Assembly: GCA_009838765.1 (NCBI GenBank)
Contig: VXQX01000080.1
Span: 62,001-126,000, forward strand
From: Gemmatimonadales bacterium
GTDB lineage: Bacteria > Gemmatimonadota > Gemmatimonadetes > Palauibacterales > Palauibacteraceae
Reading direction: 5' to 3'
DNA: 64,000 bases
Positions 49,463 to 57,829 of this stretch are shown here, in pieces. Position numbers and translations under genes: made by a program. Numbering within the stretch: the stretch's first letter is position 1; the number at the start of each line of letters is the position of its first letter. A model generated the notes under the pieces. That model was given only the letters and a program-made list of their open reading frames with translations. It was not told the origin of the DNA and ran no database searches.

Positions 49463-52400
49463 GTGGGAGCTTCGCCCATCATGGAAACGCTCGACGCCGG
49501 CTATGCGGCCGGGAGGCCTTCGCTCTCGGAGGGAGAAGCGACCGGACTCGTCCGGGACGTCTGGGGCGTGCGCGGGCAGGCCCGCGAGTGCGCCAGCGAG
49601 CGCGACCGGGTGTTCGAGATCTCGTCGGATGCGACCGCTCGCGAGACTTCCGGCGGCTCCGGGGTCCGCGGATACCTGAAGGTCTCGAACCTGCTCGAAG
49701 ACCGCGCGGTCCTCGAGGAGGAAGCGGCCATGCTGGCGGCTCTTTCGGAGTCCCAGGCCTGCTTCGCGCTTCCGCACTGGCGCCCCGCCGGGAAGGGCGG
49801 GGACGCGGAGGCCCGCGCGGACACACCGGCGGGCGGGGGTCTCGTCGAACACGCGATCGGCGGGCGCACCCACTTCGCCCGCTTCCTGGAACCGGTCCCG
49901 GGGATTCCGCTGGACCGTTTCCGGCCGCACGGACCCGAACTGCGCCGGCAGATCGGCCGCCTCGCCGGGATCGTCGATCGTTCTTCGTCGCAACTGGCGG
50001 GCGCGGACCGCCCGATGATCTGGGACCTGCGCCGGGCCGCCTCGCTCATCGGAGAGAACCTGGACGCGATCCGGGAGCCGGGACGGCGCGAAGTCGTGGC
50101 CCGAGTCCTCGAGCGGCACGCGGCGGTCGTGCGGCCGCGGGCGGGCGAGTTGCGCGAGAGCCTGATCTACAACGATGCGAACCCGGCCAACATCCATGTC
50201 GATCCGGGGCGGATGAAGGCCGGGGCGCCCCACCTCGTCGGGATCGTGGACTTCGGCGACACGGTCCGTTCGTGGACGGTGGCGAACCTCGCCGTGGCCT
50301 GTGCCTACGCCGGGTTCGGGACGCGCGATCCGGTGGCCGCCTTCTGCGATGTGGCGCGGGGGTACGCACCGGAGCACGAGGTCATGGAGGCGGAAGCCGA
50401 TGTCCTCTACGAACTCGCGCGGCTGCGGCTCGCCCTGAGCGTGACCATCTCGTCCGTGCGCGGCGCCCAGGAGCCGGACAACGCGTACCTGCTCGTGAGC
50501 CAAGCGCCCGCGTGGGAGGTGCTCGAGCGGCTGGACGCGACGCCGCCGAACCTTGGACGTTACCGGCTGCGGGAGGCCTGCGGGCACGTGCCGTGTCCCT
50601 CGACGGCCCGCGTCATCCGGGCGCTCGAACGCGCGGCCCCGAGCGCCGCGCCCGTGCTCGATCCGGACCCCCGCACCGCGCCCACCGTCACACTCGACCT
50701 GAGCGTGGAGTCGGGGGACGACGGCGGAAGCTTCGATCCCACGGATCACTCGAAGTTCTCGCAGCGGCTGTTCGACCGGATGCGGGACGCGGGCGCGGCC
50801 GTCGGCATCGGCCGCTACGACGAGGTGCGCTGGTGGTACACGGGCGAAGCCTTCCGCGCGCCGGGGAACGAGATGGACGAGTGGCGGACCGTTCACCTCG
50901 GAGTCGACCTGTTCGCGGAGCCGGGAACGCCCGTCCTCGCGCCGCTCGGGGGTCGCGTCGTGTCCGTGCGCGACAACGCCGACCGCCTCGACTACGGCCC
51001 CACCATCATCCTGGAGCACGACCTGGAGCACGTCCTGGAGAACCCGGCCGGCGAGGCGGAGGAGGAGGAACCCGTCCGATTTCGGACGCTGTTCGGGCAC
51101 CTGTCGCCCGAATCCTTACCGAACTTCGCGCCCGGCGAGGTCGTGGAGGCGGGCCGGACGATCGGCTGGGTCGGGGGCCCGCCGGACAACGGCGACTGGG
51201 CCCCGCACCTTCACTTCCAGATCCTCCTCGATCCCCTTGGTTACGACGGCACCTTCCCGGGCGTTGCCACCCCGAGCGCCCGCGATGTCTGGGCGGCGGT
51301 GAGCCCCGACCCGAGCCACCTGCTCCGACTCCCGGGCGAGTCCGCGGCGCCACGGCCTCGCGGCCACGCCGCCCTGGTCGAAGACCGGAACCGCCAGCTC
51401 GGCCCTTCGCTGAGCCTCTCCTACCGGCGACCCCTCCACATCGTGCGGGGCCGGGGCGCCCGGCTCTACGACATCGACGGCCAGCCCTTCCTCGATTGCG
51501 TGAACAACGTCGCCCACGTGGGACATTCGCACCCGCGCGTGAACGAGGCGGCGCGCCGCCAGATGGCCGCACTCAACACGAACACGCGCTACCTGCACGA
51601 GACCATCCTCGAGTACACGGAGCGGCTGACGGCGCTCTTCCCGTCGCCCCTCGACGTGTGCTTCCTCGTATGCTCCGGCACGGAGGCCAACGAACTCGCC
51701 CTGCGCATGGCGCGCACGCACACGGGCAAGGTGGGCGCGGTCGTCCTCGACGGGGCCTACCACGGGAACTCGAGTTCGGTCGTCAACCTGAGCCCCTACA
51801 AGTTCAACGGCCCCGGCGGGAAAGGGCTCCGGCCCTGGGTCCGCATGGCGCCGATGCCGGACCTGTTTCGGGGCATCCACCGCGGGCCGGAACGGGAGGC
51901 GGCGCCCCTGTACGCGGCCCACGTCGGCGAGGCGGCGCGGGCGCTCGAGACGGAGCCCACCTGGTTCGAGGACCGCCCGCCCGGCGCGGCCGCCTTCTTC
52001 CACGAGTCGATCCTCAGTTGCGGCGGCCAGATCCCGCTCCCGGCCGGATACCTCGCGGCTTCCTACGCGGCGGCCCGCGAGCACGGCGCCCTGTGCGTGG
52101 CCGACGAGGTGCAGGTCGGCTTCGGCCGCGTGGGGTCGCACTTCTGGGCCTTCGAGGAGCACGGCGTCGTCCCCGACATCGTCACCCTCGGCAAGCCGAT
52201 CGGGAACGGCCACCCGCTCGCCGCGGTCATCACGACGCGCGAGATCGCCGAGTCCTTCGCCAACGGGATGGAGTACTTCAACACCTACGGCGGGAACCCC
52301 GTCGCCTGCGCCATCGGCCTCGCCGTCCTGGACGTGATCGAGGAAGAGGGACTGCGGGAGAACGCCGCCATCGTCGGCAGGCGCCTGCTCGCCGGCCTGG

Positions 52401-52681
52401 AAGGCCTCCGCGACCGTCACGCCCCGGTGGGCGATGCCCGCGGCCGCGGCCTGTTCACCGGCATCGAGTTCGTGCGGGAGGGAGACGATCTCGAACCGGC
52501 CGCCGATCTCGCCGACGCCGCCGTCCAACGCATGCGCGACCAGGGGCTCCTCCTCAGCACGGACGGCCCGGACCACAACGTGATCAAGATGAAGCCCCCG
52601 CTCGTCTTCTCCGAAGCCGACGCCGACCTCCTGGTCTCGGGCCTCGACGAGATCCTCGCCGAAACCGCCTTCCAGCCCTGA
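49463..52681 (+). CDS. Three-domain fusion: APH-like kinase, M23 peptidase-like, class III aminotransferase
   Basis: 1072 aa from GTG 49463 (ATG 49481 is also in frame). Residues about 30-345: aminoglycoside-phosphotransferase-fold kinase with the catalytic NDANPANIH (about 236) and DFGD (about 263). Residues about 450-620: M23/LytM-like domain with HLGVDLF (about 478), LFGHLSP and APHLHF (about 580), so all zinc ligands are in place. Residues about 650-1050: class III aminotransferase with the PLP Lys911 ([15 protein letters not shown]). Possibly related to ethanolamine-phosphate or similar lyase fusions. A coupled kinase/transaminase pathway is inference; the M23 role is unclear. Confidence 0.85.
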   Translation: MGASPIMETLDAGYAAGRPSLSEGEATGLVRDVWGVRGQARECASERDRVFEISSDATARETSGGSGVRGYLKVSNLLEDRAVLEEEAAMLAALSESQACFALPHWRPAGKGGDAEARADTPAGGGLVEHAIGGRTHFARFLEPVPGIPLDRFRPHGPELRRQIGRLAGIVDRSSSQLAGADRPMIWDLRRAASLIGENLDAIREPGRREVVARVLERHAAVVRPRAGELRESLIYNDANPANIHVDPGRMKAGAPHLVGIVDFGDTVRSWTVANLAVACAYAGFGTRDPVAAFCDVARGYAPEHEVMEAEADVLYELARLRLALSVTISSVRGAQEPDNAYLLVSQAPAWEVLERLDATPPNLGRYRLREACGHVPCPSTARVIRALERAAPSAAPVLDPDPRTAPTVTLDLSVESGDDGGSFDPTDHSKFSQRLFDRMRDAGAAVGIGRYDEVRWWYTGEAFRAPGNEMDEWRTVHLGVDLFAEPGTPVLAPLGGRVVSVRDNADRLDYGPTIILEHDLEHVLENPAGEAEEEEPVRFRTLFGHLSPESLPNFAPGEVVEAGRTIGWVGGPPDNGDWAPHLHFQILLDPLGYDGTFPGVATPSARDVWAAVSPDPSHLLRLPGESAAPRPRGHAALVEDRNRQLGPSLSLSYRRPLHIVRGRGARLYDIDGQPFLDCVNNVAHVGHSHPRVNEAARRQMAALNTNTRYLHETILEYTERLTALFPSPLDVCFLVCSGTEANELALRMARTHTGKVGAVVLDGAYHGNSSSVVNLSPYKFNGPGGKGLRPWVRMAPMPDLFRGIHRGPEREAAPLYAAHVGEAARALETEPTWFEDRPPGAAAFFHESILSCGGQIPLPAGYLAASYAAAREHGALCVADEVQVGFGRVGSHFWAFEEHGVVPDIVTLGKPIGNGHPLAAVITTREIAESFANGMEYFNTYGGNPVACAIGLAVLDVIEEEGLRENAAIVGRRLLAGLEGLRDRHAPVGDARGRGLFTGIEFVREGDDLEPAADLADAAVQRMRDQGLLLSTDGPDHNVIKMKPPLVFSEADADLLVSGLDEILAETAFQP

Positions 52682-52688
52682 TGAGCGA

Positions 52689-52709
52689 CCCGTTTGAACG
52701 GGATTTGTT
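52689..52709 (+). terminator. Terminator after the fusion gene
   Basis: CCCGTT-TG-AACGGG at 52689-52702 followed by ATTTGTT, eight bases past the stop. Short loop and a weak T-tract, so moderate. Confidence 0.45.
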
Positions 52710-52712
52710 CTG

Positions 52713-52826
52713 TTACGTTAGATGCCTCTTGAACGAACAGATTTCGTCGTACCTGGCATAGCTGGCTGGATCCTCTCCCAACTCGACAAGCGTTTCCGCT
52801 GAGGTTGATAGCCCGGCGTTGATCGT
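52713..52826 (-). other. Short protein-like frame, no start codon identified
   Basis: About 38 residues, LTINAGLSTSAETLVELGED to CSFKRHLT and a stop, read as natural protein but the only possible start is a TTG. May be the 3' end of a lost gene. The rest of 52710-52897 shows no gene. Confidence 0.2.
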
Positions 52827-52897
52827 CAACGCATGGGAGCCGCACAAGGGGGGAAGCGAGGCGACGGAGGGGGACAACCGCTCGACCGTGAAACGGC

Positions 52898-53314
52898 CTA
52901 ACCTGGAGAGCGGTGTCCCAGGTAGTAGCCGAGACCTAGGAAGGCGCCGCCGGAGAGTGCGTGGCTCAGCAGCACGACTGCAGTGTCGCGCTGCCCCTCG
53001 TCGCCCAGGAACACTGCCCAGAGCAATACCGCGAAGACTGCCAGCCCGGCAGCTATCCCCACCCACGCCATCCTGGTCCTAGAAGTCCAGCGACGAGTGC
53101 GGTGCTCGTCGTCACGTCGGATCCGCTCTTTGTGGAATTCGAGTTGCTGCCGCTGGGTTTCGTGGGCCAAGGCGATTCCCTCGCGCAGCACTTCCGTGCG
53201 GCGGTCAGCACTTGCTATGCGTTCTTGCTCGACGGCGCGGAATTCGGCCCACAGTTCCATTTGTCTTGAGTCGTCTTGGCGCTGCGCGATTTCTCGACCG
53301 GTCGTTTCACTCAT
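52898..53314 (-). CDS. Small membrane protein, unknown
   Basis: 138 aa from ATG 53314, which overlaps the preceding stop as ATGA. Residues 1-80 are charged and helical, rich in Arg, Glu and Gln (EFRAVEQERIASADRRTEVLR; RRDDEHRTRRW). Two membrane helices follow (WVGIAAGLAVFAVLLWAVFL; VVLLSHALSGGAFLGLGYYLG). Probably a cytoplasmic coiled coil anchored in the inner membrane. I do not recognise the family. Confidence 0.55.
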   Translation of the reverse strand: MSETTGREIAQRQDDSRQMELWAEFRAVEQERIASADRRTEVLREGIALAHETQRQQLEFHKERIRRDDEHRTRRWTSRTRMAWVGIAAGLAVFAVLLWAVFLGDEGQRDTAVVLLSHALSGGAFLGLGYYLGHRSPG

Positions 53315-53568
53315 CGATGGACATACCTTGGCGGCCGTAGCAACTCGTCCGGTGACGGCGCCAGCGTCGCGTCGTCAAGGACGGCGGCAAACGCTTCCGC
53401 TGAAACGCTGTAGACGATGTACCCGCGGTAGGGCGATTCGTCGAAGCGTGTGATCGCGCTCTCCGGGTCCAGCGACGCCTGCCTACGAACGACTTCGGCA
53501 AGCGCCTCATCCACGGTTTCGCAAAAAAAGTCCGGGATGACCCGAGGGAGCATGTCCATCGTGAGCAT
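53311..53568 (-). CDS. Hypothetical protein, coupled with downstream membrane protein
   Basis: 85 aa from ATG 53568 with AGGAG eight bases before it; the ATG at 53601 lacks a site. Contains MLPRVIPDFFCETVDEALAE, VRRQASLDPESAITRFDESP and GYIVYSVSAEAFAAVLDD, read as a small alpha/beta protein. Stop overlaps the next start by four bases. No family recognised. Confidence 0.5.
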   Translation of the reverse strand: MLTMDMLPRVIPDFFCETVDEALAEVVRRQASLDPESAITRFDESPYRGYIVYSVSAEAFAAVLDDATLAPSPDELLRPPRYVHR

Positions 53569-53727
53569 CGGTTTCTCCTGACGTTGTGTGCTACCGTCCA
53601 AGTCAACCTAAGCCGTCAACGGCACCGTAACCAAGGTCGACAGCCCGCACGGCTCGACCCGCAGCCCGTTCCACCCCGGTACCCGGAACATCGCGAGCGT
53701 AGGCGTAGAAACAACATTCTCGCGTAC

Positions 53728-53760
53728 ATGTGGGTAAAACGACCGCATTTTTACCCACAT
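53728..53760. repeat. 12-bp perfect inverted repeat ending a truncated HicB gene
   Basis: ATGTGGGTAAAA, 9 bases, TTTTACCCACAT. The TAA stop of the HicB gene lies in the right arm. AT-rich for this region. Either a terminator-like hairpin or the end of a small inserted element. Confidence 0.6.
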
Positions 53761-53954
53761 CCAGGAGATTCTCTCCCCTTCTCCTCACAGAATTCGAGGT
53801 AGTCGTCGACCGCGTGTCGCATAGACTCCTTCAGCTCCGCTACCGTCCTGCCCTCGAAGTTGATTCCGTCTCGCGTGTCGATGATGTGACCCGAAAAAAA
53901 CTCGTACTCTTCGTCGTATTCGAAGATGCCGGTGTATCCCCGGTACTCGATCAT
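53751..53954 (-). CDS. Truncated HicB-like antitoxin
   Basis: 67 aa. Starts like HicB: EYRGYTGIFEYDEEYEFFSG, HIIDTRDGINFEGRTVAELK, SMRHAVDDYLEFCEEKGRES. Intact HicB proteins continue with a ribbon-helix-helix DNA-binding domain of about 40 residues; here the frame ends at PGCG inside an inverted repeat. The ATG overlaps the PIN stop (ATGA). There is no HicA nearby, so it may be a relic or an adapted accessory of the PIN module. Confidence 0.7.
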   Translation of the reverse strand: MIEYRGYTGIFEYDEEYEFFSGHIIDTRDGINFEGRTVAELKESMRHAVDDYLEFCEEKGRESPGCG

Positions 53955-54370
53955 GGCGCGGCTCCGGTCTGATCCAGGATGAGTTGGAAGGGTTGGCCGT
54001 CATCCGTGCGGTAGGTGCGGAACCCTCGCCGGTCGAGTGTCAGGACCTCATGCACGTCGAGTCGCTGCGTGAGCAGGACGAGCGTGGCGTCGGCGAAGTC
54101 CATCGGCGTGTCGGCATAGCGATCCATCAGGAGCGCGGCGTTCATGATCCCGGAAGGCTGGCATGCGTCGTGGACGCGCATGTCGCTGGACCTGACGAAG
54201 TCCGCGAGAGCCGATGGGCCGCGGCGAGCCCGGGCGAGTAAGTGCATGGCCTCCGTCACGACGGCGCCCGTCGTGTGGAGCACGCCCCGGAAGCGGTCGA
54301 GAGCGGCCCCGACCTCCGGGTGCGCCGGGTCGTCCGGATCCAGATAGGCGACGATCGGGCCCGTATCCAC
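53951..54370 (-). CDS. PIN-domain nuclease toxin (VapC-like)
   Basis: 139 aa from GTG 54370. PIN acidic residues: Asp2 in DTGPIVAYLD, Glu in VVTEAMHLL, Asp in MDFADATLVLL, and Asp in VLTLDRRGF, which completes a Mg-binding set. It should be a sequence-specific RNase held inactive by the antitoxin encoded just upstream, 11 bases away. Overlaps the truncated HicB gene by four bases. Confidence 0.85.
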   Translation of the reverse strand: MDTGPIVAYLDPDDPAHPEVGAALDRFRGVLHTTGAVVTEAMHLLARARRGPSALADFVRSSDMRVHDACQPSGIMNAALLMDRYADTPMDFADATLVLLTQRLDVHEVLTLDRRGFRTYRTDDGQPFQLILDQTGAAP

Positions 54371-54381
54371 GAGCCATTCGG

Positions 54382-54615
54382 TCAGCGGCGCCAGTTACGA
54401 CTCCGAAGCGAAACGCGCCACGCGTCGTCAGCGGATTCCAGGCGGACGGTCCCCTTGAGGTGACGGATCCGGTCGCCGATCGGCCGATCCGCTACCGCCT
54501 CGCGGAGCGTCTCCCGTACGAAGCCCGACACCGTCGTCCCCTCCGCGACGGCACGGCGGTTGACCGCCTCCCGCAGCTCCTCCTCCAATCGCACCGCCAG
54601 GATTGTTTTACGCAT
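54382..54615 (-). CDS. Ribbon-helix-helix antitoxin (CopG-like)
   Basis: 77 aa from ATG 54615. RHH DNA-binding N terminus: KTILAVRLEEELREAVNRRA, then EGTTVSGFVRETLREAVAD. The C-terminal 35 residues (IRHLKGTVRLESADDAWR) should wrap the PIN toxin. The start codon sits in the centre of a palindrome, suggesting autoregulation. The extra in-frame upstream ATG at 54798 is ignored because it lies beyond that site. Confidence 0.85.
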   Translation of the reverse strand: MRKTILAVRLEEELREAVNRRAVAEGTTVSGFVRETLREAVADRPIGDRIRHLKGTVRLESADDAWRVSLRSRNWRR

Positions 54616-54626
54616 GTATAACAATC
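54601..54626. promoter_or_regulatory. Operator overlapping RHH antitoxin start codon
   Basis: GATTGTT-T-TAC-GCAT-GTA-T-AACAATC: a 26-base near-perfect palindrome with 10 of 13 positions paired, centred on the antitoxin start codon. Position fits RHH autorepression at the ribosome site or promoter. Confidence 0.6.
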
Positions 54627-54715
54627 TGTGGGGAAGCCGCGTTACGGCGCAAGCTCCCGGCGGCGAACCGGGCCGTTGGCCGGCAACTAGCCGCACCTCA
54701 ACCTGCCGAGGGTCG

Positions 54716-56557
54716 TCACGGGCAGATTCGCAGTTGCGCGACGTGCGCCCGCGTCTGGCGATTGTAGTCGGCCTCACAGGGCGAATCGTTGCGATCATTC
54801 CTGGCGTTCAGATCCGCGCCCGCTTCAAGAAGGACTTCGAAAACGTCCCTGGGCGCCATACGACGCACGGCATAATGCAGCGGCGTCTCGCCCCGCTCGT
54901 CTGCGGCGTTCACGTCCGCTCCGGCATCGACCAGGGCTGCGGCGATCCGTGGGTCCTCCCATCGCATTGCAAGGTGAAGCGCGGTCCGTCCGCCGGTACC
55001 TCGTGCGTTTACGTCGACGCCCGCCGCAATCAGGGCACGGAGAGGACCGGCATCCAACCGATTCCACTGCGACAGGAGATGGTGAAGGGGGGTCTCCGCC
55101 GATTCCGTTTGGGCCGCGATGTCCGCCCCGGCCCCCAGCAGCAGTTCCAGCATCGCCGGATCCCGGACTCCCTCCGCCCATGCGTGCACGACGCTCAGTC
55201 CGTTTCCGTAGCGTGCCGCGATGTCGGCGCCCCCGTCCATCAGAGGCCGGACCACGTCGCGCCCGGCTCGACGCCTGGCGGCGAGGTGAAGCGCGGTCTC
55301 GCCCCGGTCAACCGTGGCGTGGATGTCGGCCCCCGCCTCCAGCAGCGCGTCGAGAATTTCGGGACCCTCGGTCCACGACAAGAGGGCGACGTAGTGCAGC
55401 GCTGTCCGACCGAGTTCACCGCGCGCGTTCACGTCGACACCGGCCTCGACGAGCAGCGGCACATGGCCCGCCGCCCCGACCTCGTGCAGTGCCGTGTTCC
55501 CGCGCTCGCTGACGGCCAGAGGATCCCCACCCGCCTCGAGGAGTGCGCGGAGGACATCGGGATTGTCCCTCGAAACCGCGTGGTGAATGGCCGTCCCGCC
55601 TCGCTCGTCGCTCGCGTTGACGTCCGCGCCGGACTGCACCAGCAAGTGCACCATGTCCGCGGCGTCCGCATCGTTGAAGGTGGCGGCCGCGTCGTGCAGA
55701 GGCGTCTGGCCCCACTCGTCGCGCGCATTCGGGTCCGCACCGGCCGCGAGGAGTCGCCGGACCGCCCCGATGTACGCCAAGCCGACCGTTGTGTGAAGCG
55801 GAGTGCTTCCGCTGTTGTTTCGGGCGTCGCGGTCCGCACCGGCCGCGAGCAGCCGCTCGACGACGGTTGTAAATTCCGAGTCGCCGAGTTCCGGCGGGAC
55901 GTAGGCGTGGCCGGGCTCGGCGTTGGGAGATAGATGAAGCGGAACGTTCCCTTCGCGGCTGCGGGCGTTCACATCCGCGCCGGCCGCAAGCAGGGTCTGG
56001 ATCATCTCGATCCCGCGATAGACACCCTCGTGAAGCGCCGTTCGCCTGTGGAAATCCAGCCCGTTCACGTCCGCACCCGCCTCCAGCAGCGCCTGAACGG
56101 TTTCCGTCGGTCCGAGCTGCGCCGCGACGTGAAGAGGCGTGTCCCCCTCGTCGTCCCGTGCGTTCAGATCCGCCCCGAATGCGAGAAGCAACGAGGAAAC
56201 GTCGGGGCTACAGAAAGCGGCTTCATGCAGGGGCGAACGTCCCAATTCGTCTTGGGCATGCACGTCCGGAGGAGCTTCCGCACGGAGAAGAAGTTCCAGG
56301 GATTGAGGACTGCAGGTCTCGCGGACGATCGTGTGCAGAAGCGTCCGCCCTCCCCAGCCCCGCACGTTCACGTCGCAACCCTCGGCCATGGAACGCGTCA
56401 CCGCGGCGACGTCGAGAGGCCTCTCCCAACAGCCGGGCGTCTGCGCCTCCGCGGGCGAGGCGTACGCGAGGACGGCGAGTCCGCCCGCGAGTGTGCCGAG
56501 TCGGAAGACGGCCACGGGGCACGCGCCCCGAACAAGTGAGGCTCGGTGCACTGTCAC
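54716..56557 (-). CDS. Exported ankyrin-repeat protein 1
   Basis: 613 aa from GTG 56557, which overlaps the stop of the neighbouring ankyrin gene as GTGA. Signal peptide (AVFRLGTLAGGLAVLAYASPAEA). The mature part starts TPGCWERPLDVAAVTRSMAEGCDVN and holds about 16 ankyrin units of the form G-TPLH-A...LLEAGADVNARD. A scaffold for protein binding at the envelope or outside; no catalytic domain. The first 30 residues after cleavage match the paralogue next door, so they are a family. Confidence 0.85.
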   Translation of the reverse strand: MTVHRASLVRGACPVAVFRLGTLAGGLAVLAYASPAEAQTPGCWERPLDVAAVTRSMAEGCDVNVRGWGGRTLLHTIVRETCSPQSLELLLRAEAPPDVHAQDELGRSPLHEAAFCSPDVSSLLLAFGADLNARDDEGDTPLHVAAQLGPTETVQALLEAGADVNGLDFHRRTALHEGVYRGIEMIQTLLAAGADVNARSREGNVPLHLSPNAEPGHAYVPPELGDSEFTTVVERLLAAGADRDARNNSGSTPLHTTVGLAYIGAVRRLLAAGADPNARDEWGQTPLHDAAATFNDADAADMVHLLVQSGADVNASDERGGTAIHHAVSRDNPDVLRALLEAGGDPLAVSERGNTALHEVGAAGHVPLLVEAGVDVNARGELGRTALHYVALLSWTEGPEILDALLEAGADIHATVDRGETALHLAARRRAGRDVVRPLMDGGADIAARYGNGLSVVHAWAEGVRDPAMLELLLGAGADIAAQTESAETPLHHLLSQWNRLDAGPLRALIAAGVDVNARGTGGRTALHLAMRWEDPRIAAALVDAGADVNAADERGETPLHYAVRRMAPRDVFEVLLEAGADLNARNDRNDSPCEADYNRQTRAHVAQLRICP

Positions 56558-57747
56558 TGGCAAATCCCCAGTAGGACCCAGCGCTCGTACCCGCCCTCCG
56601 CTTGTCTCGCCAAGTCGCATATCGTGTTGCCGTGGACGTCTCTTGCGCTCACGTCCGCACCGGCCTCCACGAGCATTTCCAACTGTGGCGCCGGCCGACC
56701 GTAGCGCCAGGCGGAGTGGATGGGTCTCCGTTGCCGGTCATCGGCCGCGTTCAGGTCGGCGCCGGCGGCGATCAGAAGCTCCAGTTCCGGTCCGCCGCCA
56801 TCGCCGAATCGACGCGCCCAATGATGGAGCGGCGTTGCCTCGTGTTCGTCGCGTGCATTCACGTCCCCGCCCGCGGCCAGCAGCGCAGAAATCGCTTCGG
56901 GAGGCCCCCGCGGGGCCGCATGGTGCAGTGGCGTGCTGCCACTCCGGTCCCTTGCGCCAATGTCCGCGCCCGCCTCCCGCAAAGTCCGTATGATTGATCC
57001 GACCTCTGCCTCAAGAACGCGCTTCCTGAATACAACATCGCCGACCACATATGTGCCGAAATGAAGCGGCGCATGCCCCTGGAAATCCTGTACGGAAGGA
57101 TCCGCACCGGCCTGGAGAAGCACTCTCACGGCGCCGAGCTCGTGGAAGGCCGCTTCGTGAAGGGGCGTCCGCCCGTGGTAGTCGCGTGCATCCACGTCCG
57201 CGCCCGCGTCCAGGAGCGCCCGCGCCGCCATCGCTTCGCCCCGCTCCCCGGCTACGTGCAGAGGTGTCCTGCCCGTTTCGTCCAACACGCCGATGTCCGC
57301 CCCAGCTTGAAGCAGGCGGACGATCTGGGCAACTTGGCAATCTGTCGCGGCGTGGTGCAGCGGCGTACGTCCGTCGTCGTCACCCGCTGAGACTCCGGCG
57401 CCTCGGCCCAGGAACAGGTCCACCAGCGTGGTGCCGCAATCGGCTGCGATCGCACTGTGCAGCGGAGTCTCACCCCGTTCATCGCGAGCGTCCAACGCGG
57501 CCCCGGCCGCGAGCAGCGCGACGGCGCCCTCCGAGTCATTCGCGGCCGCGACTCTGTGGAGAGGGCTCCTCCCTTCCGTATCCCGCTCGTTGATGTTGCA
57601 GCCCGCGGCCAGGAAACGGGTCACGGCCTGCCGGTCGAGCTCGCCCTCCCAGCACTCCGGCTCCTGCGCGGAGAGCGCCGGACTGATGCCTATGGCGACG
57701 ACACCAAGGGCCATCATCTGACTCACGCCAGACACCCCTCGTTGCAT
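56554..57747 (-). CDS. Exported ankyrin-repeat protein 2
   Basis: 397 aa. Signal peptide ends near ALSAQ. Mature start ECWEGELDRQAVTRFLAAGC matches the opening of ankyrin protein 1 in the positions CWE-LD-AVTR-GC-N, so the two are paralogues. About ten ankyrin units follow (GRTPLHHAATDCQVAQIVRL; GRTPLHEAAFHELGAVRVLL). Its stop overlaps the next GTG, so the two are probably made together. Confidence 0.85.
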   Translation of the reverse strand: MQRGVSGVSQMMALGVVAIGISPALSAQEPECWEGELDRQAVTRFLAAGCNINERDTEGRSPLHRVAAANDSEGAVALLAAGAALDARDERGETPLHSAIAADCGTTLVDLFLGRGAGVSAGDDDGRTPLHHAATDCQVAQIVRLLQAGADIGVLDETGRTPLHVAGERGEAMAARALLDAGADVDARDYHGRTPLHEAAFHELGAVRVLLQAGADPSVQDFQGHAPLHFGTYVVGDVVFRKRVLEAEVGSIIRTLREAGADIGARDRSGSTPLHHAAPRGPPEAISALLAAGGDVNARDEHEATPLHHWARRFGDGGGPELELLIAAGADLNAADDRQRRPIHSAWRYGRPAPQLEMLVEAGADVSARDVHGNTICDLARQAEGGYERWVLLGICQ

Positions 57748-57829
57748 TCCTTCACCTCCCTGGGTCGGGGCAGGCCTCGCGCCTACAGCAAGTGAACGCG
57801 CGACTGCCTCGAATCAGGGACACGAGCGA

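Noticed and set aside
53603-53788. Small minus-strand frame between the HicB and 53568 genes
   Set aside because: No ribosome site and no protein-like pattern; it crosses the inverted repeat.
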